A program made the position numbers and the translations under genes. A stretch of 64,000 nucleotides of DNA from Kappaphycus alvarezii. Lineage: Eukaryota > Rhodophyta > Florideophyceae > Gigartinales > Solieriaceae. This document shows, one piece after another, positions 9,653 to 20,897 of the stretch (positions are counted from its first letter, which is position 1; the number at the start of each line of letters is the position of its first letter). The notes under the pieces were generated by a model. That model had not been told where the DNA came from. It ran no database searches and saw only the letters and a program-made list of their open reading frames with translations. The stretch is taken from contig NADL03000496.1 of the NCBI GenBank assembly GCA_002205965.3, positions 186,001 through 250,000 on the forward strand, read 5' to 3'.

Positions 9653-10963
9653 GGATTGGAAGCAAAACGGCTGGTATGGGGCAGCTGAGAACGGAGAGAA
9701 GCGAGTGGAGCGGAAATCAGGTGACAGGCGGGGAACGCAGAATATAGAAGGCGGACAGATGGGAGGTTGGCGACAACAGAACCAAGGTAGGCCGCGTTGG
9801 CTATCCAGGAGGCAGGAGTAAGTCCTATATCACCCTTAAGGAAGGGAAATTGAGCGGAATGCCACGCATCATCCGAGAGCCTCACATGCATATCTTCGAA
9901 TACCCTTCGCTTGCCAGCATCATGAACTGATACTACGGCAGAGGTTAAGTGTAGCGGGGTGCGACGAAGAAGATGTATTAGACGGGATGCGCTGGCACAG
10001 AGTCGGAGAAGGTGAAAACTGCATTGGGGATCTTGAAGACGGCCAAGCTGATGCCACATTCGTTGTGTAGACATGTGCTTGAGGTGCAAGAAACGACAAC
10101 AAGCAGAGTCTTCACCAATCGGGGCGCCGAGGACATCGGTAGAAGCCGAACGATTCACAGAGCAAGGGAGATCTCGCACAAGATGGTTTTAGGGAGACGG
10201 GAGAGTAGGCCACCAAGCTTCAGTCTTCTTCCAGTGAACATGGAAGCCTGCTGAGGCACCTTCAGCCTGTAAGTATTCGAGGACTTCACGAGCGTGCAGT
10301 AAAGGAACGACAATATTTAGATCATCTGCGTAGGCAGTCAGGAGCTTGACGATGTCACCAAATTTGGAGAGTAAATCGTCAATCAGTGGTTGCAGAGCAA
10401 TCGCAAAGAGTATCATACTAAGCGGATCCCCTTGCTGGGTCACTGTAATGCTCAAGATTGTAAGCATGCCAAAGATCTGGAAAACCATGGGATAGGTCGG
10501 AAATATCTTCCAACAGTAAAACACCCAAACGTTTTCCAAAGAAAAGTGGCGGCGGGGAGCTGAAGAGGGAGTGAACGAATCGAGCGATGCCTGGGGCCTG
10601 TGTAGCGACACTGGCCAAAATTCGTTCACTCTCGATACAGTTGAAGGCGTTACGGGCGTCAATAGTAAGCAGTACGTAGGGAGAAGTGCGATGCGTGGCC
10701 ACGAAAGAACGAGTGGCATGTATTATGGCTTCACAGCCATTTGCAGATCCCACGGCCGGGTGATGGGGATGAAGGTATTTGAGAATAGTAGAGTCAGTGG
10801 AAGCACGGCGCATGAGGGGACGACAGATAAATCGGAGTATAATTCCTCCAATAGCAATGGGCCGTAGCTTAGTATTGTTAGATTTCGGGATACCAAGGAG
10901 GAGGACACTGGAGAATGAAGACGTAAACTGGGAGGGGAATTTTCCAGCGATGCAGTAATTCAC
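9583..10963 (-). pseudogene. LINE-B reverse transcriptase, disrupted by a 60-bp insert
   Basis: RT fragments in order: KLRPIAIGGIILRFICRPLM; motif A LLTIDARNAFNCIE; motif B TQQGDPLSMILFAIALQPL; motif C LLTAYADDLNIVVPL with an intact Asp pair; and the thumb block DVLGAPIGED. Between motifs A and B sits a 60-bp LINE tail (10476-10535) that shifts and interrupts the frame. The same insert is in the right arm, so the lesion predates the duplication. Confidence 0.87.
10476..10535 (+). mobile_element. 60-bp LINE tail inside LINE-B RT, 7-bp TSD
   Basis: Ends in AGTAAAACACCCAAACG, the common LINE 3' end, and is flanked by CCAAAGA (10469-10475 and 10536-10542). It separates RT motifs A and B of LINE-B. 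The mirror copy, with small deletions, is near 61825-61890. It is one family 3' end inserted into another element of the same class. Confidence 0.78.
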
Positions 10964-11039
10964 GAAATCGGTAAAGGCTGAGAGATATGGGGGGTTCGAT
11001 AGGGTTTGAACGAAAACGGGCGGTTAGTCCAGTTGCGAA

Positions 11040-11345
11040 ACTTACGAAGACCAAGGTGCTAGTCTTGGTCGTGTAGAACTAGATGTCAAGCTGAGTAATT
11101 CATAATCGTTACTTTTATTTCAATGACTTTGGATAGGTCAACCAACACATATACAGTTCTGAACCACTACCTCTAGAGTATTGCTGATGTAATCACCTTC
11201 ACACAAAAAATGTTGTGAGGACGATGCATTTGGTATTGATAATGCCTCGCTGTGACCAAATGCAAGTGCGTCTATGTCTAAATGACCAACCTGTATGTTT
11301 CATGCAATTGCATAAAAACATAACAAAAGAGAAGAATGGGTCAGC
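11040..11345. repeat. about 300-bp insert within LINE-B
   Basis: Non-coding AT-rich segment between the N-terminal and RT parts of LINE-B, mirrored at about 61020-61335. It contains the near-palindrome ACCAAGGTGCTAGTCTTGGT near one end and CACACAAAAAATGTTGTG inside. It could be a small non-autonomous DNA transposon. I could not prove terminal inverted repeats or a TSD. An intron is an alternative I cannot exclude. Confidence 0.5.
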
Positions 11346-13250
11346 TCTGGCCCCCCTGGATCATTAGCAAAAGAGCGTAGGACTCCTGGACGCAGTCCGT
11401 TAGGACTACGGGCACTGTGAAAGGGATGTATCCTGAGGGAGCGGCGCACTTCCGCCTCGTTGAAGTGATAGGAGGAAGAGGCGTGGATGGAGGAGAGGAT
11501 TTAGACGGCAAGGATGGGGAAGTATGGAGAGATTCCAGAGTAGCAGCGTTGTCCGGTGTCCAAGGACCAGGAGGAGTATCACAGCAGAGAGAGTGGGCGG
11601 CTTTGCCGACAGAACCTTATGATATCAGTTGACGTGTCCGACAGAGCGGGTAATGGGTTCGCGGGGAAGAAGAGGAAAGGAGGAGCAGAATGCCGTTGCG
11701 GCACTTTCGATGAGATAGTGCCAGCGACCAGCCTTGGCAGATCGGATGCGGGAGTGGATAGATGGAAATAAAGCAGTACGATTGCGGTTTCGTGGCTCTT
11801 CTTTTCGATTCTTCCTTGTAACCAATTTTCCTACAGCATAAATTCTGGAGGAAGAGGCTTCGATGTCAGCATTGTTCCGGTCGCGTAGAAATGAGGTGAA
11901 GAGACTTTCCATAAGCTCGTTAAAAGCAGATTGGAGGCAAGTAGGAAGACACGTAACGGTAGGCACAGGTAGGAGGGAGATGAAGGAGGGAAGAGGGCAG
12001 GATTCGGCAACAGGAGGAATGTGGCGGTCGGAGCGAGGGCGACGGGAACTGAAAGAAGGAGAGGCATGAGAGAGGGGTACCATAATAAGATTCATCCATA
12101 GACGAAGCAGGAGGCGGTACGTACTCGAGACAGCTATAGAGACCGCCAGCGTTGGAAGATGAACGGTCAGTGCGTGGAGCAGGGGAACGCCGGGGGCAGT
12201 GGGAACAGGTTAGGGGGACGAAGAAGGGGCAGAGCGGACGATAGTCCAGCCATCAGTAGAAGCGGCGAGAGTAGGAAGTTCAGGGGGATTGGCAGTGATG
12301 ACCTAAACGGGAAGCGGAGAGAGCGGGGCGATGCTTTGGTATGCAGGCAAGCTTGAAATTTTGATATAGATGACGGAATAAACATCGTGGAGGGTGGAGG
12401 CGAAAGAGGGCGCAGGGACCCACGAGCAAGCAGAAGATTCGAGACGAGCGATTTCTGCACGCAGCCCAGACCAGATGGTAGCCATATCTCCTTCAGGAAA
12501 GGTGGCATCGAGAGAGAAAATATCAGAGAACTGGAGTTGTTGGGGCTCGCAGTTATCTGACGTTTTGGCCAGGGAAAGAAACGCAGAGTTGGCAGCAGGA
12601 AGAGATCAGAGGTCACGTTCCGCAGCACAAACAAGGAAATAGTGGGGATCCTCAGTGCAAATTATTGAACAAGAGCCGGGAAATCCGCCACTGGAAAGCG
12701 CGCGACGGAATTGAGAAGGATCGCTAATGGAAACCCCGGGGGTGCACGGACACGAAAGAACCGCTTCTGGTGCCCGCCAAAGAGAAGGCGAGAGATAGTA
12801 CGCACTGTGCCGACAAAATTCTTCGATAGGTTTTCCCCCGAGCGACTGTTATGTTCCGTAATCATGTTCATAATCATGTTCCGTAATTATAGTACGTCCA
12901 AGAACAGGAAAAAGATGAATGGGCTCGGCGGAGAGGCTGTGACGACGAACTGCAGATACGTATGAGTCATGTGAGGCCTGAGAAGAGGCGTCCGCAATAG
13001 TAGGGGGTGCGCGATCTCCAGGAGTTGCAGAGACGAGCGAATTGAGAATAGAGAGTACGGAGCGGAACTTTGAGTTATTAGAGAACAACGGACGGAGGGC
13101 ATCGAATGCACTCGAGGTCGCTATGGACGCAATAAATTCAGTTGTAGCTGCGGAGTCACACAGATCAACACTTGCGTCTAACAATGAAGCAGAGGTGACC
13201 AGAAAGTCGAGCGATGCATGAGCCAGGTCAACAATACGGGAGCTAGGTGC
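11345..13250 (-). pseudogene. LINE-B N-terminal region
   Basis: Frames in order: LLDASVDLCDSAATTEFIAS, then TISRLLFGGHQKRFFRVRAP, then the helix region WSGLRAEIARLESSACSW, then the basic stretch RKNRKEEPRNRNRT followed by SAKAGRWHYLIESAATA. The middle blocks match LINE-A. The reading continues upstream of the first ATG on the minus strand, so the true start is not defined. Broken by several indels in both arms. Confidence 0.65.
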
Positions 13251-13609
13251 GGACTAACGCGGAGGTGCTATTGTGGGGAGATCAGGGACCAGCCAGTAGG
13301 GAGAGGAGGAGGAGATCACAAGAAAGCCAGTAGCCAATTCTGTCGAGAGCTTTCCACAGATCACAGACACGAAATAGCGTTACCCAGGAGAGAAAATTCT
13401 TGAAAAACAAAAAGAGAAAGCAACAAAAACAGGAAGGATGTACGCATTTCGCGAGAAGAAACCCTCGAGCGCTGGTGCGAGACGCACGCGGTGGCGGTCA
13501 GTGCGGCGGAGACGACAAGAGGGAAGGGATATAGAGGCGACAGAGTTGTGCAACAATATCGGAGAGTTCAGAAAAAAGGGTGGTTACAAAGATTTGAGTC
13601 AACTTTAAC

Positions 13610-14301
13610 CCCTCTTAGTTGTTTGCTCAAGACGGCCACCCATATCTCCGACCTCGCCCATTTTGTGCACTACTTGTATGGAGGTGATTCCACCCTCATA
13701 TTCGGTTCACTAATCCTGCACAGTCGCACAGGCACCCAACAGGGAGATCCGCTTGGAAGCATCCTGTTTGCCCTTGGCATCCACCCATTGGCCACCCAGC
13801 TCTCATCACGCTTTCCCGCCATACGCCTAAATGCTTGGTTCGCCGACGACGGTACGATCATCACTCCTGTCAAACTCGTTTCTGAGGTTCTCCGGTTCAT
13901 CCCAGATCGTGGAAAGCCACTCGGGTTCTCTATCAACATGGCAAAAACAATGCTATGGGGTCCTGGCCCGGATCCCCTCCCCACGTCCCTTCGGTGTGCC
14001 ATAACCTGCACGATACTTTCCCACAATTCCGTGACAGTCCTCGGATCCCCAATCGGCACCCCTCAAAGCTGCCAGTCTTTTCTTGCCTCCCGCATACATG
14101 CCATTTCCGAGGTTTGGTCGCACATCTCCGGATTGAATGACCCTCAACTGGGCTACCAACTACTGAGACACTGTGCCAGCTCCTGTCGCCTGATCTATGT
14201 TCTTCGCAGCATCCCACCGCATGTCACTCTTTCCGGAGCCAAAACCTTTGACTCTGGAATGCGAAGGGTGTTCGAAGACATGCACCGTCGTCTCCCAGGC
14301 A
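13610..14301 (+). pseudogene. LINE-D reverse transcriptase fragment, left arm
   Basis: A 5'-truncated RT fragment in one open frame. It starts in the palm with HFVHYLYGGDSTLIFGS and has motif B GTQQGDPLGSILFALGIHPL, motif C LNAWFADDGTIITPV (FADD instead of YADD) and the block VTVLGSPIGTP. It ends at RRLP, where a LINE tail has inserted (14302). It differs clearly from LINE-A, -B and -F in sequence. The right-arm copy (58102-58800, minus) carries several frameshifts. Confidence 0.85.
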
Positions 14302-14416
14302 GGGGAAAGGTTTGGGTGTTTTACTCTTGGAAGATATATCCCGTCTATCCCATGGTTTTCCAGACAACCGCAATCAACTCAAAAAGGGTATATCGACACA
14401 GTAATGGGGAAGGAAC
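14302..14416 (-). mobile_element. LINE tail joined to LINE-D, left arm
   Basis: GGGGAAAGGTTTGGGTGTTT through GTATATCGACACAGTAATGG: the same 3'-end subfamily as the insert at 1335. I found no clear target duplication, so the real 5' end may lie further right (up to about 14600). Mirror copy at 57988-58101. It fuses in frame to LINE-D, which explains the long open frame across the junction. Confidence 0.75.
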
Positions 14417-14610
14417 TGGTGAGGAAGCGAAGAGAAAACAGATGAGGCGGAGGATGTGCGCACGGAGAGGAGTCGTGCTCGGTCGTGGACTGCCGAGGGC
14501 GAGAACAACCTATTGGACTTCGATAGCATGAGTTCAGTTGTGATCGCAGGCTTGAGCCTTTCGCCGGGGACCGGTGATGAACAAGGCTCGAAAAGCACCG
14601 TAGCTGTAAG

Positions 14611-14754
14611 GGGGAAGTTTTTGGGTTAGTTTAATGCATGGAAGATGTGGTCGGCTTTATCCACGCGGCTAATGCGTTATGCGGGATAATTCGTCGCTGA
14701 TGGGTAACACTACAGTACATGACCTTCCTTACAGGGCCGGCTCAATGCCGGCGT
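14611..14754 (-). mobile_element. 144-bp LINE tail (copy a) with 11-bp TSD
   Basis: Flanked by a perfect 11-bp direct repeat GTAGCTGTAAG (14600-14610 and 14755-14765). It starts GGGGAAGTTTTTGGGTTAG and has the ATGCATGGAAGATGTGGTCGG segment of the LINE-B 3' subfamily, followed by a non-coding stretch through TGCGTTATGCGGGATAA. It forms a direct pair with the copy at 15825. In the right arm the two are replaced by one hybrid (57651-57795). Confidence 0.88.
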
Positions 14755-14765
14755 GTAGCTGTAAG

Positions 14766-15320
14766 CGACAAAGACAGCTGCGGGTGGCGGGAGGATAAGA
14801 GTGAGATGGCGGACCGAGGGATGTCTTCCAGGTGGCGGTCCTGGGAAAGAGTTAGCAGGTCGGAGATAAGGCCAAAAGAATCAATTACGGATGCTGCGTA
14901 AGCTGCCTCGGTAATGTCTGAAGTTTGCAGGAGACCTAGACCGCCCATTGAGAAGGGTAGAGAGGCTTGGAGCCAGGCTCGATCCGGGCAGGGCAGCTGC
15001 AATTGGTGGAACGCTTCCCTCTGCTTCTGATCGAAGCTAGCGGCGAGTACCGCAGATTGAGTGGAGGGAAGCGAACGTAGAAAGTGCATGACCTTGGAGG
15101 CATTCGCGCAGAAGCGGTGTAAGTGGAAAGCCAATTGAGCATCATCCAAGTCTCGGAGGGATTGGAAGATGCGGTCGACTGCGTTTTGGCGGCCTGCGAA
15201 AATTTGGGAAACAAAAAGGTCCGAGCCAATCGGGGATCCCAGCAAGGTGAAAAGGGGGTTGAAAAGGGGCAAGGAAGTTCCAAAGGGGAGAGGGAAACAT
15301 GCAACGTGCAGGACCGTTAG
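14766..15320 (-). pseudogene. LINE-E RT C-terminal fragment, left arm only
   Basis: Minus-strand frame with TLLGSPIGSDLFVSQIFAG, QLAFHLHRFCANASKVMHFL and SLPFSMGGLGLLQTSDITEA: the RT thumb and connection region found after motif C in these LINEs. The nearest relative here is LINE-A. It has no RT catalytic motif. It lies in the segment deleted from the right arm. Confidence 0.8.
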
Positions 15321-15813
15321 GACAACACTAGGTGGCTATTGGGAGGGAAAACCCTGCGTGTTACAGGGCGAGACAAATTATCGAAGCGACACATGTGACC
15401 AAATCGGATGGCTTAATTTTTGGTACAAGCGACATATCACACTCCCGCTGGAGCTGCCGCTGCGCATCGCGATAATTGCAGCGTGCTCATCGATGATCTT
15501 TGATGATGCATGAGATCAGGATCCCAGTGAATCGAAGCCTAAGGACACAAATGTCCAGCCGAGTCGTGAGCTTCCTAGTAGTGCCTTTCCGGTGACGGCT
15601 GCCACTTCCCTGGCCAGAATCGATTGTGGTTGTCTCGAAAACCACGGGATAGATCGGATATATCGTCCAAGAGCAAAACACCCAAACCCTTCCCCCTTTC
15701 CCTCCTAGGTCAGTCATTTTCCGTTTTTCTGCTGCTAGAGCTACCGCCGCCGCAGTCTTAGCTCCCACGCGACTAGTTGAAGTCTGGTTCACTTGTAATC
15801 AGACTTTACGGCA
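15321..15813. repeat. left-arm-only stretch with a decayed LINE tail
   Basis: No gene seen. At about 15604-15700 is a plus-oriented tail (GAAAACCACGGGATAGATCGG ending AAACACCCAAACCCTTCC) of the same subfamily as the insert at 1335, with no certain TSD. The rest, including the stretch around GATCAGGATCCCAGTGAATC, has no recognisable content. The segment is absent from the right arm. Confidence 0.55.
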
Positions 15814-15824
15814 TTAATATCAAG

Positions 15825-15966
15825 GGGAATTTTTGGGTTATTTTAATGCATGGAAGATGTGGTCGGTTATATCCACGCGGCTAATGCGTTATGTGGGATA
15901 AGTCGTCGCTGATGGGTAACACTACAGTACAGTACATGGCCTTCCTTACAGAGCCGGCTCAATATT
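15825..15966 (-). mobile_element. 142-bp LINE tail (copy b) with 11-bp TSD
   Basis: Flanked by TTAATATCAAG (15814-15824 and 15967-15977). It is nearly the same in content and 5' truncation point as copy a (14611-14754) and in direct orientation, 1214 bp away. One difference is the doubled ACAGTACAGTAC against ACAGTAC, which lets the right-arm hybrid be recognised. Confidence 0.88.
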
Positions 15967-15977
15967 TTAATATCAAG

Positions 15978-16594
15978 GGTCAGTGCAGGAAACGACTAAG
16001 TTGCTGGCTAAGTGCTAACCGGGTGGCCCAACATTACGCATTTATTTCTTAGAGGGGTGGTTGCCAAACAAACCGAGTGGTCCAGGGAATAAAAGAAAAA
16101 CTTCATGGCATTACTATTTGTACCCAAAGGCACGCTGCTGCGGCCGTCATGTCCAACGCGGCATGCCTGCTCGCCGGCATTGAGCTGGCCCTGTAAGGAA
16201 GGTCATGTACCTTAGTGTTACCCATCAGCGACGACTTATCCCGCATAACGCATTAGCCGCGTGGATATAACCGACAACATCTTCCATGCATTAAAATAAC
16301 CCAAAAATTCCCCCCCCTTACTATTTGGTTGTCCGCTGCAAGATCCGACTATATTGCTAACTGAGCACCACAGTCGGGAAGAACTTTATGGTATTTTGAC
16401 AACGGGTGTCCACTGCAGGATCCGACTATGTCGCTAGCTCGCTAGCTCAGAGCTAACTAGTGGCCCACGTCGGCCATGTGCATCGACAGATAGATAAACT
16501 TTATGGTATCAGTATAACGGGTGTCCGCAGCAGGATCAAACGATGAAAATTTTACTTTACTGCATTAATATCGAGGGTCCAGTGCGGTAGTGCG
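15978..16594. repeat. nest of LINE-tail fragments
   Basis: No gene. Contains at least three degenerate repeats of a segment with AACTTTATGG(T/C)AT, ACGGGTGTCC and CAGGATCCGACTAT (about 16081-16110, 16381-16430, 16490-16540), also found in the module at 16595, plus the well-defined insert at 16121-16317. The arrangement is mirrored at 57032-57640. I read it as repeated insertion of related 3' ends into each other. Confidence 0.6.
16121..16317 (+). mobile_element. 197-bp LINE tail with 10-bp TSD and C-terminal codons
   Basis: Flanked by TTACTATTTG (16111-16120 and 16318-16327). Its plus strand begins with the end of a LINE ORF, best seen in the mirror copy as QRHAAAAVMSNAACLLAGIE followed by a stop. 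About 120 bp of 3' UTR follow, ending TGCATTAAAATAACCC and a C run. The block ATGTCCAACGCGGC recurs in the tail at 35297. Mirror at 57301-57497. Confidence 0.85.
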
Positions 16595-16856
16595 AAGAAG
16601 TTTAATGCATTCAGTATCTATTGGGACTGCGCTCGTCCATCTATACGGCTAAGACCTATCCGGATGCACTTCGTCGTCCATGCGCATCGGGGCTCGGGCA
16701 GGATAGCTTGAGCAATGGATGACCAGAGGGTGCCTGTGGTTAACTTTATGGCATCAGTAGAACGGGTGTCTGCTGCAGGATCCGACTATACTGCTAGTAG
16801 CTAAGTGCTAACCGGGTGGTCCACGTCGGCCACGTGCAGCGACCGCCTTCGACGAA
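16595..16856 (-). repeat. 260-bp module M1 (LINE-F-like 3' end), left arm
   Basis: Runs from AAGAAGTTTAATGCATTCAG to CCGCCTTCGACGAA. Its first 150 bp resemble the 3' end of LINE-F (ATCGGGGCTCG, GATGACCAGAGGGTGC); the rest is a different sequence with GGATCCGACTATACTGC. A second copy (M2, 25358-25620) lies on the other side of LINE-F in the same orientation. Mirror at 56770-57031. Probably a 5'-truncated relative of LINE-F. Confidence 0.75.
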
Positions 16857-16882
16857 AGAAGTTTAATGCGTTCAGTATCTAC

Positions 16883-17436
16883 TGCAAAATAATTGGGATA
16901 GGTAGATCCAAATAATAATAAATAATTCCAACTTGAATAAATAAATAAATGCCACAATCGGACTTAGAATGAATAATGAATAGAAAACCAAATTTAATAA
17001 TATCTGATCGAGGGGAATATTTCGATAGCCCGAGGATGTAAAAATATTTCTAACAACCTAGACTACTTATACTCTACGCCAGGGTGAACCTGCTACAAAA
17101 ATCAGGTGAGCCGTTCAATAATTTTGGTAGACATAATTTAGGCTCAGCAATAATTATTGCAGTATTTTCCAGGTAAGCAATCATCCAGATAATAATTTGT
17201 TGGTAGCATAAATGTAGTAATTATAGCCTGTATAATATAAAAACCCAACTGTAGGACATAATAATTATTTCACACTGTATTCAGCATAAAATAGTGCCAG
17301 TGTAAAATAGATAAAATTATTCCTTGATGATTCATAATAAATATAAATTGTGGGCCTCAATAAAAATATTGCTCCACAATTCAGCATCACTGTAGGACAC
17401 CGGGATAGAGATTAAAATATTTGGTCAATTTTCACA
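16883..17436 (-). repeat. Copia-2 3' LTR
   Basis: 554 bp, AT-rich. Plus strand TGCAAAATAATTGGG to GGTCAATTTTCACA. In element orientation it is the 3' LTR and is immediately preceded by the purine tract AAAGGGGAAGTAG (17437-17449 on the plus strand, reverse-complemented), the probable polypurine primer. Confidence 0.92.
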
Positions 17437-17466
17437 CTACTTCCCCTTTGAATTATTGAATTAAAT

Positions 17467-18318
17467 TTATCCTGTTGACTGAGATGAATCCCGAGATAAA
17501 ATATTACTCATATCCATAGGTATAGATCCATCAAATAAAAGGAGCTTGAGAATGTCAGATACAGGACTGTCCTTTTTTGTGAGCGGGTCGGAAGGATTAA
17601 TTGAACCAGGTATCCATAGCATTTTCTTGATTTTGTTCGTTTCGAAATTATATCGAATTAATTGAACATCCGCTCTAATAGGTTTGTCTTCAGGCACACG
17701 ACAAGTAGATAGAGAGCTAAATAGATCTTTTGAATCAACCTTTGATAAATTCCATTTAAAAATTGTAGCAATTGATAAGAGAATTCTAATTGCCATCGGA
17801 GAACAAGATTCCGAATCAGTTCTCAAATTATTTTTCTCCTTATCCTCATTTCCATGCGGAGCAATTCGAGCCTTGCAATAATATTTTCCATCATCCAAAA
17901 TTTTTATTTTGTATAAAACGTGACTGGATATTACATTCGAGTCGGGAGGAATTTTTGAAACATGAATTTTTGAACACGTAGTGAGAAAATTATTTTCTTC
18001 CGTATTGTACGCATTTGAAATAATATGAGATGGAAGTCCAGATGCTTGATGAAGTAAAAATTCTTTAGATCCAAACCTTTTATGATAAAAACTCAGATCT
18101 TTTTGTTCAGATGATTTCAATTCCGTTCCAGGTAACAACTCAATTTCATGCGCATCAATTCCATCGTTTTCATCAATAGGGATATGAATTAAATTTTCAG
18201 GGTGCAGGGAACTAAGTTCAGATTCAATCGGAACATGTTCGAGAGATAATATGTTTTTAGATTCTGATAAATTTCCATCAATTTCTGATTCATTATATTT
18301 TTCGACATCAGTATTCAT
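17467..18318 (-). pseudogene. Copia-2 partial RT fused to RNase H end
   Basis: An open frame of 283 codons. The middle encodes the start of a copia RT (SSHVLYKIKILDDGKYYCKA, RIAPHGNEDKEKNN, SCSPMAIRILLSIATIFKWN, LSKVDSKDLFSSL). It then jumps to the RNase H end (IRADVQLIRYN, MLWIPGSINPSDPLTKKDS). Everything between motif A and the RNase H C-terminus, including the YVDD box, is absent and the join is in frame. The product cannot reverse-transcribe, so the element must rely on enzymes made elsewhere. Confidence 0.87.
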
Positions 18319-18574
18319 ATTTGGTTAAAATTACCATCATCAGAATGATCGTCAAAATTGTTTTCGCCCACATTCTTCACTTCGGTAATATTTGTTTCAT
18401 CAGAAATATCTTCCACAGAATATTCAATAGACTGATTCAATAAATCATTTGCCTTTTGAATTTGGTATGCTAGTTCATTAGATGAAACGGAATGTCGGAC
18501 ATCTTCAATTGCAGCATGTATAAATTTTCCATTGGATCCAGGTACTGTGACGATAAGAGATTTTTTGTCGAATT

Positions 18575-19410
18575 TCAATACTGGTTTGGGCGATGACCAA
18601 GATCCTCTTTTCTGATTTGGTAGATGAATAAAAATTTCCACAATATCGCCAACATTAATTGGATATCGGTCACAGACTTTGATTTTAGAATAAGATTTAA
18701 TTTCCTCTTGGCTATTAGCTCATTATGAGCTTCTCTTAAATCATTTGGTAGACTTCGAGGACCAGAATTATCGATGGGTCGAGTGTGACCAGTGGCAAGC
18801 TCGTATGAAGAAACAACATCATTTCCATATAAATCATTCGATATTTGAAACATTCGAGCAATACGAACCGTATTACTTGCAGAAGAATCGGATATTTTTA
18901 AACGGATATAAATGTCTCTCAATATTTTATGTTTTGACTCAATATAATTTTTGTTATGGCGGCGGGAACCAATAGGACAAAACGAAATTCCTCTTTCTCA
19001 AGATAGCTTCTAAAATTATCATTGTCAAACGCCTGATCTCCCATTAAATAGTTAGGGTCCCAAAATGGTGTTAACCAGAGAGTCTCAATACAATCAACGC
19101 AATTTTCCATCCTTAAAGAGGGCACTATTGAACCAGTTGAATACCTGGTAACTGAGTCCATAATGTGAAAAATATCCAAGTTTTCCACAAAAAAATGATC
19201 CACACAAACCAATTCATTAAATCCGCGAGATATAGAGCTTAAAGATACTGCACGAGGATGAGATGGTTTTTTTGTGACATCACAAAATTTGCAGGAGTCA
19301 ATTATGCTTGATAAATATTTTTTGCATTCATCGTCCCATATAAAATTTCTTTGTAACAATAGTTTTATATCATCATAATTTGAGTGACCACATACATGTT
19401 TGTGAACCTT
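18575..19410 (-). pseudogene. Copia-2 integrase (frameshifted)
   Basis: An HHCC-like start (KHVCGHSNYDDIKLLL, then DSCKFCDVTKKP) and a catalytic core with Asp in LVCVDHFFVENLDIFH, the fold segment IMDSVTRYSTGSIVPS, the second Asp in LMGDQAFDNDNFRSYL and the Glu in EKEEFRF. The core runs 18919-19359; the C-terminal part (18575-18922) is in a different frame. MDSVTRYSTG with WDPNYLMGDQAFDN is more like the GalEa/REcopia branch than plant-type copia; this is from memory of the family. Confidence 0.8.
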
Positions 19411-19415
19411 ATTAA

Positions 19416-20897
19416 TTATTTTCTTTTTTCAGCCCAAGATATATTTTTTGATGTATTGATATTGTTGGAACAAATTGCTGATAGAAATGAGTTTTCAATA
19501 GGTTCGGATGATTGTATAAATATATTTCCAGGTACATAACAATGATGACCATGATCCACCAATGTTATAGAATCGATTGAATTATTTGCGGACTCGAACT
19601 CGATGCGATTGTCCGTCATATGAATAATATTTGATTTTCTTGTGATATTTCTTCCAATAACCCATTGAGATGATCCACTGATTATTAGATGCCTTATTTT
19701 AACCTGATTTCCATTGTCTGAAATAGCTGATAAAAATATTGAACCGATCATTTTTCTTTTTTCGCTTGAGTGGTCGCCATTTCCGTATTGCCAGAAGGGC
19801 GTGTCCTTGATACATTCAGGAAGTTCATCAAGAATTCCATTCCATTTCGGTAAAATAAATTTCGAAAGTGCTCGTAATTCAACAATACCCATTCCACTAT
19901 ACGGTGCTCCATCATCAAGTAACGGACCTGGGTATAACGTATTTGACGGAGAATCAAGCACCGTTTTTACCATATGAAATGTTACGGAACCAGAATCATT
20001 TTTGTCTTTGATATTTTCTGCATTTCCCATTCTAGATGATGAACCTTTATGATAATTTTTAGCACTCTTGCATTTATCTTTTTCATAGGCCCAATGGCCA
20101 ATTTCTCCACATCGGTCACAAGTTGATTTTGCCTTGAGCGCAGCAAAGTCTTCAGGAGATAATCTTTGCTTATTATTTTTCTTGAAATTTTTCTTTTCCC
20201 GTATGAAATATTTGATTGATTTGAAGAGATATATTTTTGAGCATTTCCATATATTTGATTTGTATTTTTTGGTTTATCACATGCACGAATAATAGATGAT
20301 ATTTCTGAATATTTGATTAATTCTAGGATTTTTCCTTTTTCCAAATCGGCTTCTTCATGCTTCGGAGAAGCAGCAGCCAAAATAGATACTCGCTGGTTTG
20401 AATCAATTTTGGAATTAGCCAGGAGCAAAAATGATACCAGTGCTTCAGGTAATTTCGAAGTACCAGTAGATGAATGAAATCGGGCAATTTGAGCATCAAA
20501 CCGTGATTCAAATTTTTGAAAGACTCACTATCACCACGAGTAGTGTGCAATAGATCTAAGAATTTTTGAAATGTATCTGATATAGATGATAGAGGATCCA
20601 CCTTATGAATAGCGTTAGCAATCGCTAATGCACCATTTTCAGACTGAATTTCTGTGTCTGGAATTTTCTTACAAATATCAAGAGCTCGTCCAAATAATGT
20701 GATTGTAAGACAAGACCTTGTACTGCCTTAGGAACCTTATTAGAATTTGATGCTGGTAATAAATCATGAACAGATTTCCATTTTTGAACAGCATCAAAAT
20801 ATTTTTCTTGAGGTCCTTTACCATCCGTCCAAGGAGCCGTGCGAAGATCCCATGAAAATTTCGGCCTTGAAGGAATTTCGGGGCGATCTGGGCCCAT
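19416..20897 (-). pseudogene. Copia-2 gag and protease (frameshifted)
   Basis: Gag starts at ATG 20897, three bases inside the LTR, as MGPDRPEIPSRPKFSWDLRT. It contains a zinc knuckle CDRCGEIGHWAYEKDKC with seven rather than four residues between His and the last Cys. Protease follows with GPLLDDGAPYSGMGIVELRA, where DDGA replaces the common D(S/T)GA, and then SSQWVIGRNITRK. At least three frameshifts break the frame. Gag packages element RNA; protease would process the polyprotein. Confidence 0.8.

Larger units (their letters stand above)
8845..13250 (-). mobile_element. LINE-B, left-arm copy
   Basis: The most complete LINE of its kind here. On the minus strand it has an N-terminal region (13250-11345), RT (10963-9583), zinc-ribbon plus RLE (9583-8870) and a 3' end whose last codons DHIFHALK-stop run straight into CCCAAAATTTTCTCCC. 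It contains two old inserts shared with the right arm: about 300 bp at 11040-11345 and a 60-bp LINE tail at 10476. The right-arm counterpart is 59150-63512. Several frameshifts make it non-functional as written. Confidence 0.88.

Noticed and set aside
14611..14754. Tails as MITEs or SINEs
   Set aside because: There are no terminal inverted repeats, the 5' ends vary, and the 3' end equals the end of LINE ORFs. No A/B boxes are present.
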